Origin: Vespa crabro
Taxonomy: Eukaryota; Arthropoda; Insecta; Hymenoptera; Vespidae
DNA: 64,000 nt
NCBI RefSeq assembly: GCF_910589235.1
Contig: NC_060955.1
Coordinates: 12,792,837 to 12,856,836 of the forward strand
Direction: 5' to 3'
This document shows positions 28,001-41,900 of this stretch, piece after piece. A program made the position numbers and the translations under genes. Positions within the stretch are counted from its first letter, which is position 1. Every line of letters starts with the position of its first letter. The notes under the pieces were generated by a model. The model did not search any database. It saw only the letters and a program-made list of their open reading frames with translations, and had not been told where the DNA came from.

Positions 28001-29459
28001 ATTCGGACATTGTATTTCTGAAGATCAAACATTTATTTTATCTTGGAATCGACGTTATAACCTTGTTTCATATTTTATATACGATTATTAGCTCATAAAG
28101 AATTATCATCGAAATACGAAATTTGAAATCTCAATCAATATCAATGCTTTTATATTCTATCGACGCAGAATATACAAAGGAACAAGAACATAAGTTTGTC
28201 ACTATGTGTAAATACGAGTTTCAACATGAATATTGTAGAAAAATGAGATCGACACATGCGAATTTCGTTAATTGCAGAGCTTCAATCGTGAAAACATTGA
28301 ACTTACTCGTACCACAGCTTGAGAAATGTTTCCAATCGATTCGGACATTGTATTTCTGAAGATCATACATCCATTTTATCTTGGAATCGACGTTATAACC
28401 TTGTTTCATATGTTATATATGATTATTAGCTCATAAAGAAGTATCATCGAAATACGAAATTTGAAATCTCAATCAATATCAATGCTATTATATTCTATCG
28501 ACGCAGAATATACAATGGAACAAGAACATAAGTTTGTCACTATGTGTAAATACGAGTTTCAACATGAATATTGTAGAAAAATGAGATCGACACATGCGAA
28601 TTTCGTTAATTGCTGAGATTTAATCGTGAAAGCATTTAACTAACTCGTACCACAGCTTGAGAATTGTTTCCAATCGATTCGGACATTGTATTTCTGAAGA
28701 TCAAACATCTATTTGATATTAGAATCGACGTTTTAACCTTGTTTCTTATCGTATATACGTTTTTTCGTTCATAATGGCGTACCATCGAAATACGAAATAA
28801 TGAAATCTCATTCAAATTCAATTAGTTTATATTCTATCGACGCAGAATAAAGATTACAACAAGAATATATCTTCCTGACTGTGTGTAAATAGAAGTTTTA
28901 ACATGAAAATTGTCGAAAAATGAGATCGACAAATGCGAATTTTGTTAAATGCTGAGATAAAATCGTGAACACATTGAAATTACTCGTACCACAGTTTCAG
29001 AAATGTTTCCAATCAATTCGGACATTGTATTTCTGAAGATCAAACATTTATTTTATCTTGGAATCGACGTTATAACCTTGTTTCATATGTTATATATGAT
29101 TATTAGCTCATAAAGAAGTATCATCGAAATACGAAATTTGAAATCTCAATCAATATCAATGCTATTATATTCTATCGACGCAGAATATACAATGGAACAA
29201 GATCATAAGTTTGTCACTATGTGTAAATACGAGTTTCAACATGAATATTGTAGAAAAATGAGATCGACACATGCGAATTTCGTTAATTGCTGAGATTTAA
29301 TCGTGAAAGCATTTAACTAACTCGTACCACAGCTTGAGAATTGTTTCCAATCGATTCGGACATTGTATTTCTGAAGATCAAACATCTATTTGATATTAGA
29401 ATCGACGTTTTAACCTTGTTTCTTATCGTATATACGTTTTTTCGTTCATAATGGCGTAC
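22016..29459. repeat. 22-monomer tandem duplication, copy 2 (7444 bp)
   Basis: This directly abuts copy 1 and repeats its markers at +7444: gcacataaag at 22340, aaattcgaaatc at 23385, acatagtatt at 24285, the same one-base loss near 24313 and acaagatctaaag at 27505. By eye the two copies differ at only about ten positions, for example cataaggttg near 23455, cattgaacttactc near 25250 and gaacaagaacat near 28520 in this copy, and gttatcacc near 19258 and gagaacgac near 21480 in copy 1. The match ends near 29.67 kb, where copy 1 has tttcag and this side has cttcag. Confidence 0.88.
24047..24383. repeat. B2 monomer with the same one-base deletion, duplicated copy (337 bp)
   Basis: It carries acatagtatt at 24285 and ctattggtattgg near 24310, identical to the monomer at 16603-16939. 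It accounts for the second of the three single-base length losses in the array and anchors the 7444 bp duplication. Confidence 0.9.
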
Positions 29460-32400
29460 CATCGAAATACGAAATAATGAAATCTCATTCAAATTCAATT
29501 AGTTTATATTCTGTCGACGCAGAATAAAGATTACAACAAGAATATATCTTCCTGACTGTGTGTAAATAGAAGTTTTAACATGAAAATTGTCGAAAAATGA
29601 GATCGACAAATGCGAATTTTGTTAAATGCTGAGATAAAATCGTGAACACATTGAAATTACTCGTACCACAGCTTCAGAAATGTTTCCAATCAATTCGGAC
29701 ATTGTATTTCTGAAGATCAAACATTTATTTTATCTTGGAATCGAAGTTATAACCTTGTTTCATATTTTATATACGATTATTAGCTCATAAAGAAGTATCA
29801 TCGAAATACGAAATTTGAAATCTCAATCAATATCAATGCTATTATATTCTATCGACGCAGAATATACAATGGAACAAGATCATAAGTTTGTCACTATGTG
29901 TAAATACGAGTTTCAACATGAATATTGTAGAAAAATGAGATCGACACATGCGAATTTCGTTAATTGCTGAGATTTAATCGTGAAAGCATTTAACTAACTC
30001 GTACCACAGCTTGAGAATTGTTTCCAATCGATTCGGACATTGTATTTCTGAAGATCAAACATCTATTTGATATTAGAATCGACGTTTTAACCTTGTTTCT
30101 TATCGTATATACGTTTTTTCGTTCATAATGGCGTACCATCGAAATACGAAATAATGAAATCTCATTCAAATTCAATTAGTTTATATTCTGTCGACGCAGA
30201 ATAAAGATTACAACAAGAATATATCTTCCTGACTGCGTGTAAATAGAAGTTTCAACATGAAAATTGTCGAAAAATGAGATCCACAAATGCGAATTTTGTT
30301 AAATGCTGAGATAAAATCGTGAACACATTGAAATTACTCGTACCACAGCTTCAGAAATGTTTCCAATCAATTCGGACATTGTATTTCTGAAGATCAAACA
30401 TTTATTTTATCTTGGAATCGACGTTATAACCTTGTTTCATATGTTATATATGATTATTAGCTCATAAAGAAGTATCATCGAAATACGAAATTTGAAATCT
30501 CAATCAATATCAATGCTATTATATTCTATCGACGCAGAATATACAATGGAACAAGATCATAAGTTTGTCACTATGTGTAAATACGAGTTTCAACATGAAT
30601 ATTGTAGAAAAATGAGATCGATACATGCGAATTTCGTTAATTGCTGAGATTTAATCGTGAAAGCATTTAACTAACTCGTACCACAGCTTGAGAATTGTTT
30701 CCAATCGATTCGGACATTGTATTTCTGAAGATCAAACATCTATTTGATATTAGAATCGACGTTTTAACCTTGTTTCTTATCGTATATACGTTTTTTCGTT
30801 CATAATGGCGTACCATCGAAATACGAAATAATGAAATCTCATTCAAATTCAATTAGTTTATATTCTGTCGACGCAGAATAAAGATTACAACAAGAATATA
30901 TCTTCCTGACTGTGTGTAAATAGAAGTTTTAACATGAAAATTGTCGAAAAATGAGATCGACAAATGCGAATTTTGTTAAATGCTGAGATAAAATCGTGAA
31001 CACATTGAAATTACTCGTACCACAGCTTCAGAAATGTTTCCAATCAATTCGGACATTGTATTTCTGAAGATCAAACATTTATTTTATCTTGGAATCGAAG
31101 TTATAACCTTGTTTCATATTTTATATACGATTATTAGCTCATAAAGAAGTATCATCGAAATACGAAATTTGAAATCTCAATCAATATCAATGCTTTTATA
31201 TTCTATCGACGCAGAATATACAAAGGAACAAGAACATAAGTTTTTCACTATGTGTAAATACGAGTTTCAACATGAATATTGTAGAAAAATGAGATCGACA
31301 CATGCGAATTTCGTTAATTGCTGAGATTTAATCGTGAAAGCATTTAACTAACTCGTACCACAGCTTGAGAATTGTTTCCAATCGATTCGGACATTGTATT
31401 TCTGAAGATCAAACATCTATTTGATATTAGAATCGACGTTTTAACCTTGTTTCTTATCGTATATACGTTTTTTCGTTCATAATGGCGTACCATCGAAATA
31501 CGAAATAATGAAATCTCATTCAAATTCAATTAGTTTATATTCTGTCGACGCAGAATAAAGATTACAACAAGAATATATCTTCCTGACTGCGTGTAAATAG
31601 AAGTTTCAACATGAAAATTGTCGAAAAATGAGATCCACAAATGCGAATTTTGTTAAATGCTGAGATAAAATCGTGAACACATTGAAATTACTCGTACCAC
31701 AGCTTCAGAAATGTTTCCAATCAATTCGGACATTGTATTTCTGAAGATCAAACATTTATTTTATCTTGGAATCGACGTTATAACCTTGTTTCATATGTTA
31801 TATATGATTATTAGCTCATAAAGAAGTATCATCGAAATACGAAATTTGAAATCTCAATCAATATCAATGCTATTATATTCTATCGACGCAGAATATACAA
31901 TGGAACAAGATCATAAGTTTGTCACTATGTGTAAATACGAGTTTCAACATGAATATTGTAGAAAAATGAGATCGATACATGCGAATTTCGTTAATTGCTG
32001 AGATTTAATCGTGAAAGCATTTAACTAACTCGTACCACAGCTTGAGAATTGTTTCCAATCGATTCGGACATTGTATTTCTGAAGATCAAACATCTATTTG
32101 ATATTAGAATCGACGTTTTAACCTTGTTTCTTATCGTATATACGTTTTTTCGTTCATAATGGCGTACCATCGAAATACGAAATAATGAAATCTCATTCAA
32201 ATTCAATTAGTTTATATTCTGTCGACGCAGAATAAAGATTACAACAAGAATATATCTTCCTGACTGTGTGTAAATAGAAGTTTTAACATGAAAATTGTCG
32301 AAAAATGAGATCGACAAATGCGAATTTTGTTAAATGCTGAGATAAAATCGTGAACACATTGAAATTACTCGTACCACAGCTTCAGAAATGTATCCAATCA

Positions 32401-32844
32401 ATTCGGACATTGTATTTCTGAAGATCAAACATTTATTTTATCTTGGAATCGAAGTTATAACCTTGTTTCATATTTTATATACGATTATTAGCTCATAAAG
32501 AAGTATCATCGAAATACGAAATTTGAAATCTCAATCAATATCAATGCTTTTATATTCTATCGACGCAGAATATACAAAGGAACAAGAACATAAGTTTTTC
32601 ACTATGTGTAAATACGAGTTTCAACATGAATATTGTAGAAAAATGAGATCGACACATGCGAATTTCGTTAATTGCTGAGATTTAATCGTGAAAGCATTTA
32701 ACTAACTCGTACCACAGCTTGAGAATTGTTTCCAATCGATTCGGACATTGTATTTCTGAAGATCAAACATCTATTTGATATTAGAATCGACGTTTTAACC
32801 TTGTTTCTTATCGTATATACGTTTTTTCGTTCATAATGGCGTAC
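29460..32844. repeat. Run of five A-B dimers (3385 bp) containing a 1354 bp tandem duplication
   Basis: Dimers start at 29460, 30137, 30814, 31491 and 32168, exactly 677 bp apart. The segment 30137-31490 (A with gatccacaaatg, B1 with gatcgatacatg, A2, then the C-headed B1) is repeated at 31491-32844: gatccacaaatg lies near 30281 and 31635, and gatcgatacatg near 30619 and 31973, both pairs 1354 bp apart. The corresponding stretch in the left-hand relative (11526-12879) has only one copy. A private change, aatgtatccaatc, sits near 32389. Confidence 0.85.
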
Positions 32845-34536
32845 CATCGAAATACGAAATAATGAAATCTCATTCAAATTCAATTAGTTTATATTCTGTC
32901 GACGCAGAATAAAGATTACAACAAGAATATATCTTCCTGACTGTGTGTAAATAGAAGTTTTAACATGAAAATTGTCGAAAAATGAGATCGACAAATGCGA
33001 ATTTTGTTAAATGCTGAGATAAAATCGTGAACACATTGAAATTACTCGTACCACAGTTTCAGAAATGTTTCCAATCAATTCGGACATTGTATTTCTGAAG
33101 ATCAAACATTTATTTTATCTTGGAATCGAAGTTATAACCTTGTTTCATATTTTATATACGATTATTAGCACATAAAGAAGTATCATCGAAATACGAAATT
33201 TGAAATCTCAATCAATATCAATGCTTTTATATTCTATCGACGCAGAATATACAAAGGAACAAGAACATAAGTTTTTCACTATGTGTAAATACGAGTTTCA
33301 ACATGAATATTGTAGAAAAATGAGATCGACATATGCGAATTTCGTTAATTGCAGAGCTTCAATCGTGAACACATTGAAATTACTCGTACCACAGCTTCAG
33401 AAATGTTTCCAATCAATTCGGACATTGTATTTCTGAAGATCAAACATTTATTTTATCTTGGAATCGAAGTTATAACCTTGTTTCATATTTTATATACGAT
33501 TATTAGCTCATAAAGAAGTATCATCGAAATACGAAATTTGAAATCTCAATCAATATCAATGCTTTTATATTCTATCGACGCAGAATATACAAAGGAACAA
33601 GAACATAAGTTTTTCACTATGTGTAAATATGAGTTTCAACATGAATATTGTAGAAAAATGAGATCGACACATGCGAATTTCGTTAATTGCAGAGCTTCAA
33701 TCGTGAAAACATTGAACTTACTCGTACCACAGCTTGAGAATTGTTTCCAATCGATTCGGACATTGTATTTCTGAAGATCAAACATCTATTTGATATTGGA
33801 ATCGACGTTTTAACCTTGTTTCTTATCGTATATACGTTTTTTCGTTCATAATGGCGTACCATCGAAATACGAAATAATGAAATCTCATTCAAATTCAATT
33901 AGTTTATATTCTATCGACGCAGAATAAAGATTACAACAAGAATATATCTTCCTGACTGTGTGTAAATAGAAGTTTTAACATGAAAATTGTCGAAAAATGA
34001 GATCGACAAATGCGAATTTTGTTAAATGCTGAGATAAAATCGTGAACACATTGAAATTACTCGTACCACAGTTTCAGAAATGTTTCCAATCAATTCGGAC
34101 ATTGTATTTCTGAAGATCAAACATTTATTTTATCTTGGAATCGACGTTATAACCTTGTTTCATATGTTATATATGATTATTAGCTCATAAAGAAGTATCA
34201 TCGAAATACGAAATTCGAAATCTCAATCAATATCAATGCTATTATATTCTATCGACGCAGAATATACAATGGAACAAGATCATAAGTTTGTCACTATGTG
34301 TAAATACGAGTTTCAACATGAATATTGTAGAAAAATGAGATCGACACATGCGAATTTCGTTAATTGCTGAGATTTAATCGTGAAAGCATTTAACTAACTC
34401 GTACCACAGCTTGAGAATTGTTTCCAATCGATTCGGACATTGTATTTCTGAAGATCAAACATCTATTTGATATTAGAATCGACGTTTTAACCTTGTTTCT
34501 TATCGTATATACGTTTTTTCGTTCATAATGGCGTAC
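32845..34536. repeat. A-D-E plus A-B1 5-mer, second copy of 12880-14571
   Basis: It corresponds base for base in layout to 12880-14571 at an offset of 19965 bp. Shared markers are gcacataaag (33169), gacatatgcg in D, aaatatgag in E, and aaattcgaaatc (34214). The offset exceeds the 18611 bp found for 9.5-12.8 kb by 1354 bp, which is the size of the extra tandem duplication just upstream. Confidence 0.85.
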
Positions 34537-37500
34537 CATCGAAATACGAAATAATGAAATCTCATTCAAATTCAATTAGTTTATATTCTGTCGACGCAGA
34601 ATAAAGATTACAACCAGAATATATCTTCCTGACTGCGTGTAAATAGAAGTTTCAACATGAAAATTGTCGAAAAATGAGATCCACAAATGCGAATTTTGTT
34701 AAATGCTGAGATAAAATCGTGAACACATTGAAATTACTCGTACCACAGCTTCAGAAATGTTTCCAATCAATTCGGACATTGTATTTCTGAAGATCAAACA
34801 TTTATTTTATCTTGGAATCGACGTCATAACCTTGTTTCATATGTTATATATGATTATTAGCTCATAAAGAAGTATCATCGAAATACGAAATTTGAAATCT
34901 CAATCAATATCAATGCTATTATATTCTATCGACGCAGAATATACAATGGAACAAGATCATAAGTTTGTCACTATGTGTAAATACGAGTTTCAACATGAAT
35001 ATTGTAGAAAAATGAGATCGATACATGCGAATTTCGTTAATTGCTGAGATTTAATCGTGAAAGCATTTAACTAACTCGTACCACAGCTTGAGAATTGTTT
35101 CCAATCGATTCGGACATTGTATTTCTGAAGATCAAACATCTATTTGATATTAGAATCGACGTTTTAACCTTGTTTCTTATCGTATATACGTTTTTTCGTT
35201 CATAATGGCGTACCATCGAAATACGAAATAATGAAATCTCATTCAAATTCAATTAGTTTATATTCTGTCGACGCAGAATAAAGATTACAACAAGAATATA
35301 TCTTCCTGACTGTGTGTAAATAGAAGTTTTAACATGAAAATTGTCGAAAAATGAGATCGACAAATGCGAATTTTGTTAAATGCTGAGATAAAATCGTGAA
35401 CACATTGAAATTACTCGTACCACAGCTTCAGAAATGTTTCCAATCAATTCGGACATTGTATTTCTGAAGATCAAACATTTATTTTATCTTGGAATCGAAG
35501 TTATAACCTTGTTTCATATTTTATATACGATTATTAGCTCATAAAGAAGTATCATCGAAATACGAAATTTGAAATCTCAATCAATATCAATGCTTTTATA
35601 TTCTATCGACGCAGAATATACAAAGGAACAAGAACATAAGTTTTTCACTATGTGTAAATACGAGTTTCAACATGAATATTGTAGAAAAATGAGATCGACA
35701 CATGCGAATTTCGTTAATTGCAGAGCTTCAATCGTGAAAACATTGAACTTACTCGTACCACAGCTTGAGAATTGTTTCCAATCGATTCGGACATTGTATT
35801 TCTGAAGATCAAACATCTATTTGATATTGGAATCGACGTTTTAACCTTGTTTCTTATCGTATATACGTTTTTTCGTTCATAATGGCGTACCATCGAAATA
35901 CGAAATAATGAAATCTCATTCAAATTCAATTAGTTTATATTCTATCGACGCAGAATAAAGATTACAACAAGAATATATCTTCCTGACTGTGTGTAAATAG
36001 AAGTTTTAACATGAAAATTGTCGAAAAATGAGATCGACAAATGCGAATTTTGTTAAATGCTGAGATAAAATCGTGAACACTTTGAAATTACTCGTACCAC
36101 AGTTTCAGAAATGTTTCCAATCAATTCGGACATTGTATTTCTGAAGATCAAACATTTATTTTATCTTGGAATCGACGTTATAACCTTGTTTCATATGTTA
36201 TATATGATTATTAGCTCATAAAGAAGTATCATCGAAATACGAAATTTGAAATCTCAATCAATATCAATGCTATTATATTCTATCGACGCAGAATATACAA
36301 TGGAACAAGATCATAAGTTTGTCACTATGTGTAAATACGAGTTTCAACATGAATATTGTAGAAAAAAGAGATCGACACATGCGAATTTCGTTAATTGCTG
36401 AGATTTAATCGTGAAAGCATTTAACTAACTCGTACCACAGCTTGAGAATTGTTTCCAATCGATTCGGACATTGTATTTCTGAAGATCAAACATCTATTTG
36501 ATATTAGAATCGACGTTTTAACCTTGTTTCTTATCGTATATACGTTTTTTCGTTCATAATGGCGTACCATCGAAATACGAAATAATGAAATCTCATTCAA
36601 ATTCAATTAGTTTATATTCTGTCGACGCAGAATAAAGATTACAACAAGAATATATCTTCCTGACTGTGTGTAAATAGAAGTTTTAACATGAAAATTGTCG
36701 AAAAATGAGATCGACAAATGCGAATTTTGTTAAATGCTGAGATAAAATCGTGAACACATTGAAATTACTCGTACCACAGCTTCAGAAATGTTTCCAATCA
36801 ATTCGGACATTGTATTTCTGAAGATCAAACATTTATTTTATCTTGGAATCGAAGTTATAACCTTGTTTCATATTTTATATACGATTATTAGCTCATAAAG
36901 AAGTATCATCGAAATACGAAATTTGAAATCTCAATCAATATCAATGCTTTTATATTCTATCGACGCAGAATATACAAAGGAACAAGAACATAAGTTTTTC
37001 ACTATGTGTAAATACGAGTTTCAACATGAATATTGTAGAAAAATGAGATCGACACATGCGAATTTCGTTAATTGCAGAGCTTCAATCGTGAAAACATTGA
37101 ACTTACTCGTACCACAGCTTGAGAATTGTTTCCAATCGATTCGGACATTGTATTTCTGAAGATCAAACATCTATTTGATATTGGAATCGACGTTTTAACC
37201 TTGTTTCTTATCGTATATACGTTTTTTCGTTCATAATGGCGTACCATCGAAATACGAAATAATGAAATCTCATTCAAATTCAATTAGTTTATATTCTATC
37301 GACGCAGAATAAAGATTACAACAAGAATATATCTTCCTGACTGTGTGTAAATAGAAGTTTTAACATGAAAATTGTCGAAAAATGAGATCGACAAATGCGA
37401 ATTTTGTTAAATGCTGAGATAAAATCGTGAACACATTGAAATTACTCGTACCACAGTTTCAGAAATGTTTCCAATCAATTCGGACATTGTATTTCTGAAG

Positions 37501-38936
37501 ATCAAACATTTATTTTATCTTGGAATCGACGTTATAACCTTGTTTCATATGTTATATATGATTATTAGCTCATAAAGAAGTATCATCGAAATACGAAATT
37601 TGAAATCTCAATCAATATCAATGCTATTATATTCTATCGACGCAGAATATACAATGGAACAAGATCATAAGTTTGTCACTATGTGTAAATACGAGTTTCA
37701 ACATGAATATTGTAGAAAAATGAGATCGACACATGCGAATTTCGTCAATTGCTGAGATTTAATCGTGAAAGCATTTAACTAACTCGTACCACAGCTTGAG
37801 AATTGTTTCCAATCGATTCGGACATTGTATTTCTGAAGATCAAACATCTATTTGATATTAGAATCGACGTTTTAACCTTGTTTCTTATCGTATATACGTT
37901 TTTTCGTTCATAATGGCGTACCATCGAAATACGAAATAATGAAATCTCATTCAAATTCAATTCGTTTATATTCTGTCGACGCAGAATAAAGATTACAACA
38001 AGAATATATCTTCCTGACTGTGTGTAAATAGAAGTTTTAACATGAAAATTGTCGAAAAATGAGATCGACAAATGCGAATTTTGTTAAATGCTGAGATAAA
38101 ATCGTGAACACATTGAAATTACTCGTACCACAGCTTCAGAAATGTTTCCAATCAATTCGGACATTGTATTTCTGAAGATCAAACATTTATTTTATCTTGG
38201 AATCGAAGTTATAACCTTGTTTCATATTTTATATACGATTATTAGCACATAAAGAAGTATCATCGAAATACGAAATTTGAAATCTCAATCAATATCAATG
38301 CTTTTATATTCTATCGACGCAGAATATACAAAGGAACAAGAACATAAGTTTTTCACTATGTGTAAATACGAGTTTCAACATGAATATTGTAGAAAAATGA
38401 GATCGACTCATGCGAATTTCGTTAATTGCAGAGCTTCAATCGTGAACACATTGAAATTACTCGTACCACAGCTTCAGAAATGTTTCCAATCAATTCGGAC
38501 ATTGTATTTCTGAAGATCAAACATTTATTTTATCTTGGAATCGAAGTTATAACCTTGTTTCATATTTTATATACGATTATTAGCTCATAAAGAAGTATCA
38601 TCGAAATACGAAATTTGAAATCTCAATCAATATCAATGCTTTTATATTCTATCGACGCAGAATATACAAAGGAACAAGAACATAAGTTTTTCACTATGTG
38701 TAAATATGAGTTTCAACATGAATATTGTAGAAAAATGAGATCGACACATGCGAATTTCGTTAATTGCAGAGCTTCAATCGTGAAAACATTGAACTTACTC
38801 GTACCACAGCTTGAGAATTGTTTCCAATCGATTCGGACATTGTATTTCTGAAGATCAAACATCTATTTGATATTGGAATCGACGTTTTAACCTTGTTTCT
38901 TATCGTATATACGTTTTTTCGTTCATAATGGCGTAC
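34537..38936. repeat. Five dimers and one trimer, with B1 and E partners alternating
   Basis: Dimers start at 34537, 35214, 35891, 36568 and 37245, and a trimer (A-D-E) starts at 37922. The first dimer carries gatccacaaatg (34681) and gatcgatacatg (35019), 3046 bp downstream of the same pair at 31635/31973, so this domain begins as another copy of that block. E monomers start at 35553, 36907 and 38599. In the A copy at 37922 the usual ttcaattag reads ttcaattcg, which removes a stop on the minus strand and lengthens a chance open frame. The change cactttg near 36080 also occurs near 4607. Confidence 0.8.
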
Positions 38937-41900
38937 CATCGAAATACGAAATAATGAAATATCATTCAAATTCAATTAGTTTATATTCTATCGACGCAGA
39001 ATAAAGATTACAACAAGAATATATCTTCCTGACTGTGTGTAAATAGAAGTTTTAACATGAAAATTGTCGAAAAATGAGATCGACAAATGCGAATTTTGTT
39101 AAATGCTGAGATAAAATCGTGAACACATTGAAATTACTCGTACCACAGTTTCAGAAATGTTTCCAATCAATTCGGACATTGTATTTCTGAAGATCAAACA
39201 TTTATTTTATCTTGGAATCGACGTTATAACCTTGTTTCATATGTTATATATGATTATTAGCTCATAAAGAAGTATCATCGAAATACGAAATTTGAAATCT
39301 CAATCAATATCAATGCTATTATATTCTATCGACGCAGAATATACAATGGAACAAGATCATAAGTTTGTCACTATGTGTAAATACGAGTTTCAACATGAAT
39401 ATTGTAGAAAAATGAGATCGACACATGCGAATTTCGTTAATTGCTGAGATTTAATCGTGAAAGCATTTAACTAACTCGTACCACAGCTTGAGAATTGTTT
39501 CCAATCGATTCGGACATTGTATTTCTGAAGATCAAACATCTATTTGATATTAGAATCGACGTTTTAACCTTGTTTCTTATCGTATATACGTTTTTTCGTT
39601 CATAATGGCGTACCATCGAAATACGAAATAATGAAATCTCATTCAAATTCAATTAGTTTATATTCTGTCGACGCAGAATAAAGATTACAACAAGAATATA
39701 TCTTCCTGACTGTGTGTAAATAGAAGTTTTAACATGAAAATTGTCGAAAAATGAGATCGACAAATGCGAATTTTGTTAAATGCTGAGATAAAATCGTGAA
39801 CACATTGAAATTACTCGTACCACAGCTTCAGAAATGTTTCCAATCAATTCGGACATTGTATTTCTGAAGATCAAACATTTATTTTATCTTGGAATCGAAG
39901 TTATAACCTTGTTTCATATTTTATATACGATTATTAGCTCATAAAGAAGTATCATCGAAATACGAAATTTGAAATCTCAATCAATATCAATGCTTTTATA
40001 TTCTATCGACGCAGAATATACAAAGGAACAAGAACATAAGTTTGTCACTATGTGTAAATACGAGTTTCAACATGAATATTGTAGAAAAATGAGATCGACA
40101 CATGCGAATTTCGTTAATTGCAGAGCTTCAATCGTGAAAACATTGAACTTACTCGTACCACAGCTTGAGAATTGTTTCCAATCGATTCGGACATTGTATT
40201 TCTGAAGATCAAACATCTATTTGATATTGGAATCGACGTTTTAACCTTGTTTCTTATCGTATATACGTTTTTTCGTTCATAATGGCGTACCATCGAAATA
40301 CGAAATAATGAAATCTCATTCAAATTCAATTAGTTTATATTCTATCGACGCAGAATAAAGATTACAACAAGAATATATCTTCCTGACTGTGTGTAAATAG
40401 AAGTTTTAACATGAAAATTGTCGAAAAATGAGATCGACAAATGCGAATTTTGTTAAATGCTGAGATAAAATCGTGAACACATTGAAATTACTCGTACCAC
40501 AGTTTCAGAAATGTTTCCAATCAATTCGGACATTGTATTTCTGAAGATCAAACATTTATTTTATCTTGGAATCGACGTTATAACCTTGTTTCATATGTTA
40601 TATATGATTATTAGCTCATAAAGAAGTATCATCGAAATACGAAATTTGAAATCTCAATCAATATCAATGCTATTATATTCTATCGACGCAGAATATACAA
40701 TGGAACAAGATCATAAGTTTGTCACTATGTGTAAATACGAGTTTCAACATGAATATTGTAGAAAAATGAGATCGACACATGCGAATTTCGTTAATTGCTG
40801 AGATTTAATCGTGAAAGCATTTAACTAACTCGTACCACAGCTTGAGAATTGTTTCCAATCGATTCGGACATTGTATTTCTGAAGATCAAACATCTATTTG
40901 ATATTAGAATCGACGTTTTAACCTTGTTTCTTATCGTATATACGTTTTTTCGTTCATAATGGCGTACCATCGAAATACGAAATAATGAAATCTCAATCAA
41001 ATTCAATTAGTTTATATTCTGTCGACGCAGAATAAAGATTACAACAAGAATATATCTTCCTGACTGTGTGTAAATAGAAGTTTTAACATGAAAATTGTCG
41101 AAAAATGAGATCGACAAATGCGAATTTTGTTAAATGCTGAGATAAAATCGTGAACACATTGAAATTACTCGTACCACAGCTTCAGAAATGTTTCCAATCA
41201 ATTCGGACATTGTATTTCTGAAGATCAAACATTTATTTTATCTTGGAATCGAAGTTATAACCTTGTTTCATATTTTATATACGATTATTAGCACATAAAG
41301 AAGTATCATCGAAATACGAAATTTGAAATCTCAATCAATATCAATGCTTTTATATTCTATCGACGCAGAATATACAAAGGAACAAGAACATAAGTTTTTC
41401 ACTATGTGTAAATACGAGTTTCAACATGAATATTGTAGAAAAATGAGATCGACACATGCGAATTTCGTTAATTGCAGAGCTTCAATCGTGAACACATTGA
41501 AATTACTCGTACCACAGCTTCAGAAATGTTTCCAATCAATTCGGACATTGTATTTCTGAAGATCAAACATTTATTTTATCTTGGAATCGAAGTTATAACC
41601 TTGTTTCATAATTTATATACGATTATTAGCTCATAAAGAAGTATCATCGAAATACGAAATTTGAAATCTCAATCAATATCAATGCTTTTATATTCTATCG
41701 ACGCAGAATATACAAAGGAACAAGAACATAAGTTTTTCACTATGTGTAAATACGAGTTTCAACATGAATATTGTAGAAAAATGAGATCGACACATGCGAA
41801 TTTCGTTAATTGCAGAGCTTCAATCGTGAAAACATTGAACTTACTCGTACCACAGCTTGAGAATTGTTTCCAATCGATTCGGACATTGTATTTCTGAAGA

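Noticed and set aside
9157..34536. Assembly artefact as the explanation for the large duplications
   Set aside because: Not excluded, but the copies carry their own private differences (for example near 19258, 21480, 23455 and 28520), which simple duplication of reads would not create. Long reads would decide.
37775..38071. 98-codon open frame on the minus strand
   Set aside because: It is produced by a single change (ttcaattcg for ttcaattag) and runs across a B tail and A head. Most shorter minus-strand frames of this type start at TTG and repeat in every unit; these are by-products of the repeat.
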